Below are positions 1 to 12,906 of a DNA stretch of 64,000 nucleotides, piece after piece. The DNA comes from Channa striata (lineage: Eukaryota; Chordata; Actinopteri; Anabantiformes; Channidae). Within the stretch, counting starts at the first letter, position 1, and each line of letters opens with the position of its first letter. The stretch covers positions 21,586,837-21,650,836 of the forward strand of contig CM065175.1 in assembly GCA_033026295.1 (NCBI GenBank), given 5' to 3'. The notes beneath the pieces are model-generated. The model saw only the letters and a list, made by a program, of their open reading frames with translations. It had not been told where the DNA came from and ran no database searches. Both the position numbers and the translations under genes were made by a program.

Positions 1-129
1 TGGCTTAATTTCTTATCAGAGGAGTTGTGTTACATTTGCCCTATGTGTTCAATAACCTTTGCATTGCTTTTTTTAATTCAAAAATCACGAGCAAATTGAA
101 TTAAAAGTTAAATTATGAATTGATTTTTC

Positions 130-380
130 CAGGAGAACAGAGAATGCCATCCAGGAGAGTTCTTAAGCACTAGGGGATAACCAAGACTACAATCACCATG
201 TTATAAGCAAGGAGATGACGTCATCTGCACTTACTAAAGTCCTCCAGATGTGGTCATCCCGAGGTGTTTTTCAGCTACAAACAGTATTAAGTTTATTGAA
301 TTGAATTGAATTGATGTACTTACTCCCTAAAAATCATACCAGAAGCCAGATGAAAATCAGTGAAGTCACCCTTTAAGTGT
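130..380. repeat. Possible dispersed repeat, copy 1
   Basis: It contains GATGACGTCATCTG, GTGTTTTTCAGCTACAAACAG and AATCAGTGAAGTCACCCTTT. The same block order recurs at 26340-26610. No terminal repeats were defined. Confidence 0.35.
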
Positions 381-3300
381 GCCATGTTTCCTAATCATAT
401 TAACTGATAAGTTACACATCCTTTCAATAGGAACAACTAAATTAAAGCCAGATGACTCAAGCCACAAGAGACCCTGGGGCCTCATAAGACCTCAACACAA
501 TTCAAGCTTGAGGGGGTCCAAAAGGGAGTCTGTAGGATTATGAGGCAAGAGTGACTGATGACAGAGGATTGAAGGAGCAGCAATTTACAGCTTGACTTTA
601 GCTTAGAAAGCAGAATGTTAGTGCACACAGACACATGACTCATAAATCCCAATTGTTTTCCTCATGTTGTCCAATAAAATAAGGCAGTTTTCCTGGCAGG
701 CTGGGGGTGGGTAAGAATGACACGCTGATAGGGCACTTTCAAAGAGCTGCTCTCCAGAACCTTTGAAGTGTCAATAAAATTCTGCTGGAAATATCTGTCT
801 CTGATTCCTGTACTGTTTGAGTACCCGTGGATGAGTGTGAGGTGACCTCTGACCCTGATACGTCTGTAAGAGAGGAGGATGACAGTGAGCAGGAAGTCAG
901 GCGGCCAACTGACACTGATAATGTTCTAGAGGGAAAACACCACCTCTGCTGAGTCCACGTCCTGTTTCCTGCTTCAGAGTTGAGAAAATAAACATCATCA
1001 ACCATTGTTTCCAGCTGCTCAGTCTGTTTCATTGAAGAGATTCATCTGCCCCGGGGTTGAGGGGGGAGTTTAAGGACACCAAGACTGTCTCTATAGCTAA
1101 TACGATGAGTCACTAACTACTAAAAATAATATGATGAAATGAGACCTGAGATTAGACACAGTGGGGTGCAAACACTTGGAATTATCAAAATACAGTCTGC
1201 AAGAAGGGAGGCCGTGCACTGACAGCAACACCAAGACACAACAACTTCCTTACAAAGAGACTTGTACCAAGGAATAGCATTGAGTAAGATTACTGCACAT
1301 TTATGCAAGTCAAGCAAAAAGAAGAAACAAAGAAGCAGAATTTTAGTGAGGCAAAGGATGTTGACGAACTAGAAGTGCAAGGGGTTCGAGGGTTAAAAGT
1401 CAGCGATAAAGCACCTTAATTATTCTTTGTTTGTTTCACCTAAAAACTGTAAACTGCGAAGAAATGATGGTCATGATGACGGCTTTGTTGTCCTAATCTC
1501 TTCCATCTCAATTTTAACATGAATCTCTGTGTTATGCATTCACAACTATCGCCCGTGGTTGTTCCAAGCCCGGCCCAATTCACACCTGCCCTCCAGCTAA
1601 ATCTATTGAATTTGAATGTCTATTGAATGTCAACTCATCATCTGACCCAGTCATCCACCAGCTGCTGCTCATTCCTAGTTTATGCTGTAGTACGTACACA
1701 ATGCAGCCTATCAGTTGCACTACTTCGAAACCTTTAGCCTGGCTTAGTGTTCACATGTGTAGTGTGTTCTGCCTGCCTGTACCTGTTCTGATCATCTGCC
1801 TACTTCAGACTACGCCCTGTCTGTTGGTGTGGCTCCACATTCATTTTCTTAATCTGAAAGACATTTCTGGGTACCAGACTTGTTGAATGTTACATTAGTT
1901 CATTACTGTGTTTAGTGGTCGCAACCTGATGAGTTTTTAAAAACATCAGTCAAGTATATACATTTCTGTAGAACAATGCTAGAGTGTGGTCAAGTCCACA
2001 CTTTACCACCTTATTTTGATTGATTAGGAAATGGAACACCCAGAGAGACCCTGCAAAGACAGGGCAGTATGTGATATCTCCTCTGAGCTGTACAGTGTTC
2101 TGTATAAAGTAGTGCTGTAGCTATGGCCATTTTCATTAAGAAAAAAGTGTGGGGAAAAACCATGGCAACAACTACAACTCCGTGTGGGTCTTTGTTTAGA
2201 CTGGGTTTTATCCAGTAATGTTCAGTCTGTATATTTCAGTGTCCAATGGTGTGGGAGTAGAATCAACACCCAGCTTATATATGAATTATGGTGAAACTTC
2301 CTACATTTGAGATTGAGGGTAATAGTATGAATTTTGGGTTGAGGATAGACCGAAGGCATCATTTCTGTAAGACAATGCTCCTGCCTGTTTAGCTGACCCT
2401 CTTGTTTACATTAATCGCATATGTATGATTAAATGTCACCAAAACTTTGAGAATGACATCACCTGACTCAGCTGCAAGCAATTAAATAAGGTTTTGCTTA
2501 CTTAGCTTCATCATTCCTGGGCATGCTGCAACACACAGATGAACAGCCACTTCTTACTTCTCACAGCAGCATGCCCATCTGTCCTACAATTTACCCTGCC
2601 TGCGTATTACATTTTTGACAGTCACTGTATAATCACAGTTTGTCTCACTGTCATCATTGGAAATTGAACTTTCATACTTATGCTATACACAATGTGAAAA
2701 AGCTATGATTACAGTCTAGATTATACTGTACATGTATGTGAATGAATCAGCATGGCCTCTAACCTGAGATGCAAACAGTATATCTTAACTTAAAATCAGT
2801 GTGCCAGGGAATCCATCTGTTTCACTGGGCAATCATCTCTCTCGACAAGTGCGGTGGCAGAGGAACACAATATTTTCAATACAGTAGAACAGTCTGAACA
2901 ACAAGCATGTAGATGAAAGAGTGAGAGCGAGAGGGAGTGAGATTGAAAAAGACAGATGAAGAGAGTAAAGAAGTAAGAGAGATGACAGATTGATGCGAAA
3001 TGAAGGAGGAGGAGATTGCAGATGCACACTACGACCGGAAAGCAGAGACTCCCCTTCATTTACACTCACTGTAAATTATTAATCCGAGAACTGAACAAAT
3101 GAGTTCAGTGCACAGGGAGGGGTAGATGAATCAGCCCAGTGGGAGACTCCCAAGAGTAACATCCAAAATTGGACTAGTCCCGAGTGAACAGAAGTGACAC
3201 ACCCGAATGATCAGCCCTAGGTCAAGGTTTATCAAAATCGGTGCCTTCTTTGCGTCAAGCTTTCAGGCAGGCACCCTTTGATAACCACTTGCTCAATCTT

Positions 3301-4137
3301 TAAACGCTATATAACGTGCAAAGGCTCTTTAAATGACAACCAAAAACAAATCCCTAAAAGACACAGCAATTAATCAGTCAACAGAATGTTACTCTGTGGC
3401 AGGAGTGGGGGAATATATATATCAGTAAATGTGGTATTTTTCAGCATCCCCTGGGTCCCCTGGGTAAATTATACAGCTTGCTGCATGGTGCTAGGGGACA
3501 CCTGGAGTGAAAACCGCTCTAGAGTAGCAATACAACAGCCAATGCAGCCAGCGATCAACGTTACCTTTTGACTAGAGCAAACCTTCTATACTGTAGCTGT
3601 AACCACTAATTTTTCACAATGCAGACATTTTACACATTGTGTAGCACACATGTGAGTGAGTTCAATTAGCATCATTTAACACTAACCCGTAATATGAATT
3701 TCTACGTTCTCGAATTCATGTAGTTACAGCTCTACTTCACAGCAGCTGAACTAGTGAACTTCTCCAGAAGGTTTTAACGCAACACCGATTCCTTCAGACG
3801 GGTTAATAGGATGTGGCTCCCAGACTGGTAATGCAACAGGGAGCTAGTGAATGATGCCAAACCTAAGAAGAAATACTTCTGCATTAATGTAAATGCTGCT
3901 CTTCTGTCACTGTGCCAACTACTCCAGTGTCAGCTTGATGTGGCTCTGGCAGCCTGTGTCTAACAAGAGTCCTTTGTTGGTTTTGATTTCGGCTTTTCTG
4001 CTCCGTTAGCTTCTTTAGCTCTGCTAGCATTGTAAGTTTTCTCATGTGCCGAATTCCCTGGTTAAATAAGCCAGTTCCCTGTGGCCAACAGACCACTGCA
4101 TGTGTGTTAGCACTGTGACAGGCATGGTTTCAAAAAA

Positions 4138-4140
<3 letters not shown>

Positions 4141-4175
<35 letters not shown>
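4141..4175 (+). repeat. Poly-A tract (35 bases)
   Basis: An uninterrupted run of A. It could be a retroposon tail on the plus strand, but no body was recognised upstream. Confidence 0.9.
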
Positions 4176-4176
<1 letters not shown>

Positions 4177-4959
4177 ATATATTCAAGCAAGCTGCTAGAA
4201 GAAATACAAAACATAGATTGACTCTAAACCACAACAAGCTTCTTTTGCAAACTCCGTAATATTTCTTTCCATGCTACTCAGGCATCTGAGTTCGAGCATG
4301 GATGATTGTCATGCTAAATTTTCTTTTATCTGGGACTAAAAACAGGTCTACAAACCAGATTTGTTTGATGTAGCTTCACAGCTGTTGATGTATTTGTTAT
4401 CCCGACTCTGGCCATAAAATCATACTGAGACACCTGACAGAACTGTGGTCAGGTGCATCCTGTTCATTTTAATTACCCTTGAGATGGGTCTACAACTAGA
4501 CTCGAGTCCACCTGTGGCAAAACTTATTGATAGGACCCGGTTTAGAAAAGAACCATGTATATAATATCCTAAAAATCACTCTGTATGTCAGAGTGGACAT
4601 AGTGTCAATGGACCTTCGTGATAATAATGTGGTGAGGAAGACATGAGAGCAATTAAAACCATTTGAAATGTTTCTAGTGCATATAGCAGAAACAATGCTC
4701 CAGAACTCTTTAGTATCTGGCCAAACTCTGTAACCAAAAAGAAGGTGACCAAAGAACACAAGATTCACTCTAACAGGGTCCTCTGCACACGTAACAAAAC
4801 CTACTGAAATGCAGCCATCTCGGCGGCACTCCATCAAACCAGGTTTTTTTTTGTTGTAGCGTGGCCTGACGTTAGGGACTTTGGAAAACTCCAAGCACCT
4901 GACAGTCAGCTGTTACAATGCCTTTACTTTAATGGCATTTAAAAGACTTTGAGAGCATG

Positions 4960-5080
4960 CAGAAAAACATTCTCTGGTCTGATACAAAATTAAACTCTCT
5001 GGGCAGAACTCCAAGCACTATGTCTGGCAAAAACAAGGCACTGCTCATCACCTGGCAAATGCCTCTACGGTGAGGTATGC
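4960..5080 (+). mobile_element. Decayed Tc1/mariner transposase fragment
   Basis: The stretch containing AACATTCTCTGGTCTGATAC and, further on, GGCACTGCTCATCACCTGGC closely follows the fish Tc1-like transposase region that encodes the FSDE-type motif and the following H-H-L-A-N-T-x-P-T-V stretch. Frame-disrupting changes are present and no terminal repeats were delimited, so this is a short dead remnant inside man1c1 intron 1. Confidence 0.6.
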
Positions 5081-6689
5081 GTTTGCCTTTCTATTAGTTT
5101 TAATTACAACATCAGTTACAAAGATTGTTCCCAAAGTCTGAGGTCTTACAAAAGGGCACATGATGGAACATCCCATTACATGATTTAAACACTTATCAGG
5201 TGAACATCTACATGCATTATGGAAAGTACTTGGACTGTCATGCCATATAAAGCTGTATACCCTTGTATAGACTCAGTGTGACCAAAAAAAATCTTATTTT
5301 AGGATGATTTAATTGATTATATAGATTTTCTAAAGATAACAAAATAAATCATGATGCCACCTGGTTTGATGCACAGAACAGAAAAAAGTGACGCGTTTAT
5401 TAGAAAAATATATTAAATCAGATTAGTTTAAATTGATTTTTTCTATTCAAAAGCAACAATACAGACTAAAGTGAACGAAACAATCAACGTGGCCTCAAGG
5501 TCCATTGAAGCAGAGCTTTTTTAAAAAAAGGACTGCAGCTCATAGAAAAGGTAAAAATTAAATATGGCCAAGAGCAATCAAGGAAGTGAGGAAGCCTCAA
5601 TTTAGATAACACATGGCCTTAACATGTTTTTGGTTTTTTATCCTGTCCTTTTGAAGAGAGCTTTTGGAGAAAAAGGTCAGTGGTGATGAATAATCAGACT
5701 AAAAAGGAGATTGGTAGTGAATTTTATGCATTTATGTGTTGAAATGTCTTCTGGAAAATGCCCTTGGGACCTTTTGTATCTTTAAAGGCTGACAGCCAGT
5801 TTGCTTTTGCTTCCACATAACAGCATTTGCTTGTCCCAAATGTCAAGTAATAAGATCTCAAAGGTCTATCTCTTGGGTCCTAAATGAATCTATAAAGTGA
5901 AATAACACACTTTATTCCTACATGTACCTAAACATACACAAAACAGGAAGCAGCTGGACCAGATGTTAAATGGATCTATCATGTTTCATTCACTCTAGTC
6001 AGCACAAGTTGTCCCCCGTAAAGACTCAGTGGGCCTCAATGGTCCCCATGCAGCCGTACGTGAAAAACATCACGTACAATTGCATCAGCACACACAAACA
6101 TACACACTGCATTGCTCTAATCTGTTCCGGCCTCCCGCTGCTTGATTCTGCTAGGCTCGGCTCTTCGCTTAATGGTCACTGCAGAAATAATTGCAACCAT
6201 CCATCTCATTTTGCTTGGAAAATTCAATGGTAAACTTGCTTCTACTGTCACCCCACAGGCTCTCCCACAACATTTTGTTGTGCGCAGTGTATCCCCCCTA
6301 GAGATAATTCTGTTTTTCATTTACCTTCATTTAACTTATTCACACATATAAATTCAAAAAGCTGGTTTGGCGACAGCTGCTTTTCATTGTAAATGAGACC
6401 TTGCTACGCTCCTGCAGTTCTCACTGAGCTTAACAGATTTTAAAAGCGACACAAAGTTCAAAAATAAACACTCAACTTTATGCAAGAATCCTCTAACACG
6501 GTGCCACTAAACTAAGTACAAACAATGACTTGTGAAAACTAATCATTACTTGCCAGATACTTTATATTTGTGACTGCATTTACATGCACTTAAATAACCA
6601 GGTTATTCAGACCAATCAGCTTCCTTGTGTAATCGGGGAACAGTGTTACTAGAAATTGCATATTCAGTGATTTGGTAATGTTTTCACTT

Positions 6690-6770
6690 CACCTTCTCCT
6701 TTTTTCTATTTTGTTATGTTGCAAGCTGATGTTTTTTAAAATGAACAAAATCTCAAATGAAATATCACAC
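6690..6770. mobile_element. Possible Tc1-like terminal/subterminal fragment
   Basis: The TTTTGTTATGTTGCAAGCTG stretch followed by an AAAATG-rich segment resembles the subterminal non-coding sequence of fish Tc1-like elements (TTTTGTTATGTTRCAGCCT). It is too short and diverged for a firm call. Confidence 0.25.
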
Positions 6771-6836
6771 GCATGGGGAAAGTGAGTTATCTGGACTTCT
6801 ACAAGGCACTTCGAGTTAGTCAAATGTTAGGCAGAC

Positions 6837-6857
6837 TTTTTTTTTTTTTTTTTTTTT
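6837..6857 (+). repeat. Poly-T tract (21 bases)
   Basis: An uninterrupted run of T in man1c1 intron 1. It may be the tail of a minus-strand retroposon, but the body was not recognised. Confidence 0.9.
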
Positions 6858-8665
6858 AAAGGAGAAGGCATTGCCACATTAATGATCATTCATTCTCTCA
6901 CTCGGCTGTGTGTTCACAGTTGCAACATTTTGTTACACACATCCGCAGTTAGAGAAAACCGATTAGAAACCTTGTTACACATTTGCATGGCCAAGAAATG
7001 GGCTTTCGACGACAAATCTACCTGGGGGGGAAAAAAAAATAAAACTCTACCCTGATTTTAGAAACCAGGCATTTTGTTTACGTGACATGTTTGAACCCAA
7101 AACTTTCACATGAAATTAGACTTCAGGCTGAAAAATTATGGTTTATTAGAGCAAGGTTTTATTACGTACATTTATACATTATAAAATATTTGTTTTGTTC
7201 TTCATTATGCTGTAGCTGCTTTTCATAAAGATTATTTAAATGAGGAAAAAAGCTGCATTCAGTATTCTGACATTGTTGTGATAATTTAATGCAGCGATTA
7301 ACACATTTATGGTGCTAAAAAAACCAAGTGCTTTGACGGATCATTCGAGAAAAATCTCTTTGGGTTTTTAGATTAAATATAAACTCATTTTAGGGCTCAT
7401 GTAATCTTAGACCTTTTCCACTGTGTAGTCCTGTGTTACACCTGGAAAATTACAAGTAACAAAACAAAAATCTCATGCATCAACACACATCTACACTAAG
7501 CTATAATACACATTTTTTTCTTCGTATATCAAGTAGGAACTCAGAGTGGGTTCAGCTCATTTCACATCAATCCAGGATCCGAAGTTTAATGAAACGTCAC
7601 TGTCATAATTAAGGTTCTTGTATGTGTAATTAGCATTATGATATCTGCTTCGTCATTATAATGTGAGCTTCTGTTTTCAATTAGCATTTTTAAGTATGAT
7701 AAATTTAATCTCCATACCTCACAACAATTCTCACAGGTGGTTTGCAAAATCTTTAACCTCAGTGACCCAAAGACGTAACAGACATGTCATTTTTATTGCT
7801 CTCACAGCATCCAGAGGACCACAATGGAAAACATTATAAAAGAAGATGAACAGGCTCACGTCTACGTCGAGGGGGGTTAGTTAGAAGCATGTTTCCACTC
7901 CAACGGTGGGCCAAATTAACTTCGATGGATCATGCTTTCAGTAGGGTTTACAGGCAAGAGGTCTAATTAGATTATTTGCATAAACTCTGAAACTCTGGTT
8001 CGAAAGCAGGAGTTAAAGGTAGAAACTTATGTGTCAGAAATTTTTAAGACATTTTAATCACACTATTGTCTTAAATTTTGTACTTTACAAACATTTAACG
8101 GAAATTAATATTTTGCATTACATTTGATAGCACTATTTCTTGTATGCATTCAAATGCAAGTTATTATATTAATTTCATTTCTTTGTGTAAAACCACTTGT
8201 AACAAGTTTGTTTGATTTTACAACTTGAGCTAAACTTGAGCAACATGAGGTAAATCTGTGCGGTTTATTAAATACACTGTAAAACTGGCATAATGTATAT
8301 TGAGCCCATGTTCTACATACAATTAAAAAATGACCATTCATTTTTGCCCAAAATGAAGTCTCCAGCTCCATCTTCTCTTTATAATAATGTAAATTAGGGT
8401 TGCACAGTTTATTAAGTATGCGTCATTATCGTGCACACACGCAATAGTCACATCACAGGTTGTGCGATACCAAGTAATGCAACTCAAAAAAGTCATGACA
8501 CATTTTTTCTTCTGTTTGATTCAAATAAAACTCACCAAGTTCTTATATTGTACGACTAATCTTTTTCAGACATAACATACTGTCATTTACTTTGATTTAA
8601 GGGTTCTAAGATACACAGAGATTGCTGCTCTCCATGCACACAAAACCACCAATCACCATCTCACT

Positions 8666-8688
8666 TGATCAGTTTGATAAACTGATCA
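8666..8688. repeat. Short perfect palindrome
   Basis: TGATCAGTTT-GAT-AAACTGATCA, with 10-bp arms around a 3-base centre, in man1c1 intron 1. Confidence 0.9.
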
Positions 8689-11600
8689 CTTGTATGGTAT
8701 TGTTACAAAGGAGGAGGGCGTTGTTAAAAAACAGACAGTCGACTTAAACTGCCTTCATGGTGAGTCAAACTAGTGTGTTAAGCTGCTTCATTTTCCCCGA
8801 ATGAAAGCTATCACTCTCAAACAGCAGGGAGGTGTGCTCAACTGCACGGCTTTACAAACTGAAACAATGAGCAAGAGGAAAACTACTTGTACTGAGGCGG
8901 TAACTCATTGATGATTATGTGGCGGGTGCAAGTGATGCTTCTCTGTGGAAGAACTTGTCTAGCTCATTGTTTCGGTAGCTAATATCTCCCTCCAAAACCA
9001 CTTCAGAAAAGCAGTCACAGTGCTCGCCTGCTGGTGGGATTGGTGCGTTGAAAACAGTTTCATGGCCAGTGTTGTGAGTGAATGCATAGTAAGAGTGCAG
9101 TTTCTTAAATATACACTTAAGCTCACTTTACTCCAATGAAACATATCAGTTCACACCTCAATGTAAAATTGAGCGTTATTAACATATGGGTGAGCGTAAG
9201 CGACAGTTATTAGATGTTTGTCCCTGCTTTAGCATTCCCATATCATACCTTGGCTGAGATGAATTCAGGGATTGTACAAAGCATAGGTTAACTGTGTTTG
9301 AAATAAAAGAATAGCCCCAATTATTGAAGAATTATTCATTCGTTTCAAAAAGTCATCTGGTAAAAATACCTGTACTTCCTAATATCACAGTATATAGTGC
9401 AGACTAAAATTTATATTGCAATGTCAGTTATTTCCATTCTTGCGTGTGGCAGATACAACTGACTATAGATATATTGTAGTTATTTGCAGTTATCAGCATT
9501 ACTTTTGCTGCTAAATGTACCATCAACTTATTAGACATGGGACTTTGAGTGAAACAGCAGCACCCTGGGACTGGACACTAAATATGGCTATCCTTATTAG
9601 TTTTGAAAGAGTATGAAATTGGCGTCTGTTTAATATTACCTGGAATTTTAATTGTAGTTTCTTATTTCAGTAGAACAAAACCCTAAAGTTAAAGACAGAG
9701 ATCTGAGAATACTTTTTAGGTGGTCATATCACTAATATATCAATTTGACATGTTTTTGTTTTTCACAAGTTCAACATCAGTACGATGATAGTCTAGTTTC
9801 TCTAACCACAGTCACTTCTGACAGTGGATATAGGAGGTCCACCCATTTCCTGTTGTTGAAATGCAATTTATGATGATCAACTCCTCAAAAAAAAAAAAAA
9901 GGTGTTTTACTCTTAAGAATTAAACGTAAAAATAATTAGTTAACACAAAATAATAAATCTGTTGGAGGATATTAAAAGGTTTGCAGATGTAATATTCTAT
10001 AAAAACAGACCCTTCTTTCCTCAAATATACTCATTCAAGAACTGAATGATAATGAGTTTTGGTAATATGAAGTACTTTTCAGGCAAATGTTTCTTGTCAG
10101 TAGCATTTTGAAGAAGCTCTTAAATGTTCACACTATGACAGCTGCTTTACTGAATAGGGGCATTTTGAGTGGTATTTTGCAGAGGACTGACAGTTCATTT
10201 TCAACTGCCTTAGTTCTCTCTGGTCAAGATAAATATCCAAGAGCTTTTGAAGGCTTTACTTATTTTAAAAAGGCACTGCATGTACCCATCATATCCACAT
10301 CAAGCTGTCCATGTCCAGTGCAATATTACTCTGTCCAGCACAGTCAAGAAGCAGGCTCAGCAGCCTGTTACTTAAACTTGCTATGCAATTAAAAATAATA
10401 AAAAAACGAATTCTCACATACAGTCATCTGTAGACTATCGACTCAGTTTATTTGTTATCTCTTGGCCTTTACACTGACTGCAGATGGATAAAAATTGCAA
10501 TTATCTAGCTATCCCATCATCCAACCTTGACGGAAACAAGAGAAATCTATATGGTTCCCTAATGAGCAATGAGCACCATTGCTGCTATTTGATTAGGGAC
10601 TTAATTGTGAAAATAATGAACAAACACCCAGCTCTGGCCAAAACGGTGTTGTAAGCATTCAGCTAATTAATGGCTATTTGCCAACTGATGCTGATGAAGG
10701 AGAAAATCATTAGGGAGACACATTTTCCTCTCAACCTAGGAAACCTAGAAAGCACTGTTTTGACTATGGAAACAGTCTGGTAAGCCTTCCACATGAAGCT
10801 ATTGTTCTCACTCTGGGCGAAAACCTGATCCGGGCCAACAAAGGCCACTACATAAAAGATGATGCCGTCTTCCGGGGATCCACCTAAATTTTAGGTCAAT
10901 GGCTTGACAGCATTATCCAACCATCTTGAAAGTAGGCTGAAACCATGTCACAACATGACAACAACAATGCAGACAGGCCAATATGCAACAACAGCAGTCA
11001 GCAGGCTCGCACTGGCTCTGTGGCTGTGCAGAGGAGGGGATAGTTGGCAGAGAATTGGTAGAAATGCCTGAGGCTGCACGTCGTCAAGAAGCAGGGGAAA
11101 AAAAGAAAGAAGAAGGTGTTTTTAAAAGTAAAAATTTACAACTAGGACTGAACAACAGACAAGCAAGGAGTAAGAGGAGCGAGAAGAAATGCTGGGACAA
11201 GCCAGGTCTCCCACCCCACTCTAATGCCTTGCCATTACCCTGTAAACACAGCCACGCATGTTGTTTCTGACCAATTAGGCAGACATAAAGCCAGGGGGCT
11301 GGAACTCAGCTGGGGGCTCAGATCGTCTGCGGGTTATATCTAGGCCACTCGCTCTCCTCTCTCCACTTCAAGCCCATTTGTTGAATCTGCTCAAGCAGCA
11401 AGTCCAAAGCAAGGGTAGGGTGATGGGTGGAAGAGGTGGGGGCCATTTAATTCAGCACCAAAGGAAGTCAAGAAGAGCCTGCAGCAAACAAGGCCATCCT
11501 GGACCTTTCATCTTCTCTACTTTCTTCATCTATAGCAAAACACACACCCACTCATACACTAAATCATACGCTGGCTGAAGCTTTTGAAATGTCAACTGGC

Positions 11601-12527
11601 CTGAAAGAATGTGCCACATGGCAAAATTGTAGTAGGACCTTGGAAGTCCATGTATATTCACAGAAATACAGTCAGTAGCAAAGGCTGCTTCTCAAACTCT
11701 CTCGTTAATAAAGCAGATAATGTTAGCAAGGGAAGTGAAAAAGTTCCGATAATGGCGTGAAAAAAAATGCTCAGTTATTTGTGCCTGACCATCACACCAG
11801 AGGAAAAGGTAAAGAAGTTGTCAGAGATACAGGCAGAGAATGATTATAGGTGAAGTTGGTCTTCAAAATAAGAAAAGAACATGATGCAACTTGAGAGGAT
11901 CCAGTCAGACAAGAGTGTGTTTTCCAATAATCGTATACCTTCAGAAGCTATTATTAGGAGGTATACACACAATGACCCCGTTATGTCAGCAGTCCAGTTA
12001 ACTCAAGAAAAACGGGCTTACATGGAACTTGTTGCAAAAGTCACAGCCATGGGAAGGGGCGACTCTGAAAAAAGATTTTTGAGAGTCTGGATGATGAAAT
12101 CTGAGAAAAGCAGAAGTCAATTTTAAAAAATAAATAAACAAACACACACCCACACACGCACACATAGCCAAAACTGCACAGCTCTTTGCACTCCCTGTTC
12201 AGGGAGGACATCAAATTGTAGATAGATTCTGATCCAGACCCTTTGCTTTTACTGGCACATGATACAGCCCCTGCAGGCTACAGTAAACAGAGATTTGGGG
12301 GAAGGGGCAGGGGGGCTCTGGACAAGTGCAGAAAAACAACTAGACTAGTGAGGCCTGATTAAAGACCCTGTAAATGCAGAAGTGGAGAATTCGTATTGCG
12401 TAATAGGAGAAAACATCTGCAAACCGTTGACTAGGCCACGTCATCAGGAAAAAAAAAATGTATGCGCTGTGTGGGATTTTAAAATTCTTGAGGAACATTT
12501 GCCATGTTAGCGTGAACCACCCCTTTT

Positions 12528-12609
12528 TCTCTCTCTCTCTGTCTCTCACACACACACACGCCTTGATAGATAAACCCAACTGTTGTTAAATTGTAAACTG
12601 TTACAATTT

Positions 12610-12643
<34 letters not shown>

Positions 12644-12668
12644 CTTGATAGATAAACCCAACTGTTAA
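12528..12668 (+). repeat. CT/CA microsatellites with an 82-bp duplicated unit
   Basis: A CT run passes into CA repeats, then CGCCTTGATAGATAAACCCA with ACTGTT at 12559 and again at 12641. Both copies are preceded by a CA run. Between them lies an 11-bp palindrome (TTAAATTGTAA-ACTG-TTACAATTTAA, 12586-12611). Confidence 0.85.
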
Positions 12669-12860
12669 ATTCTGGCTGAACACTAACACTACTGCACTCT
12701 TAAGGAATTCCATCTGTTCCAGATGTAAAGCAATCTTCCACTTTCACCTCTGACCCAAACACACAAATCGTACACAGAAAACTACACTAAGATAAATAAA
12801 GACACCTCCACAAGCAATCTACAAAAACTTGTGTGTAAAAGCACATGCAAAAGGGGTTAG

Positions 12861-12905
<45 letters not shown>
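12861..12905 (+). repeat. (CT)n(CA)n compound microsatellite
   Basis: About a dozen CT units are followed by about ten CA units. The in-frame Leu/Ser-Thr/His open frames across it are artefacts. Confidence 0.9.

Positions 12906-12906
<1 letters not shown>

Noticed and set aside
739..1032. Ser/Thr-rich minus-strand frame and an acidic plus-strand frame (about 821-954)
   Set aside because: The acidic plus frame resembles the N-termini of some transposases in composition only; a stop directly precedes it and no second exon was found.
4496..4894. 132-residue minus-strand open frame
   Set aside because: No recognisable domain, no splice sites fitting a gene, and near poly-A and transposon remnants. 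Possibly repeat-derived, but I could not name a family.
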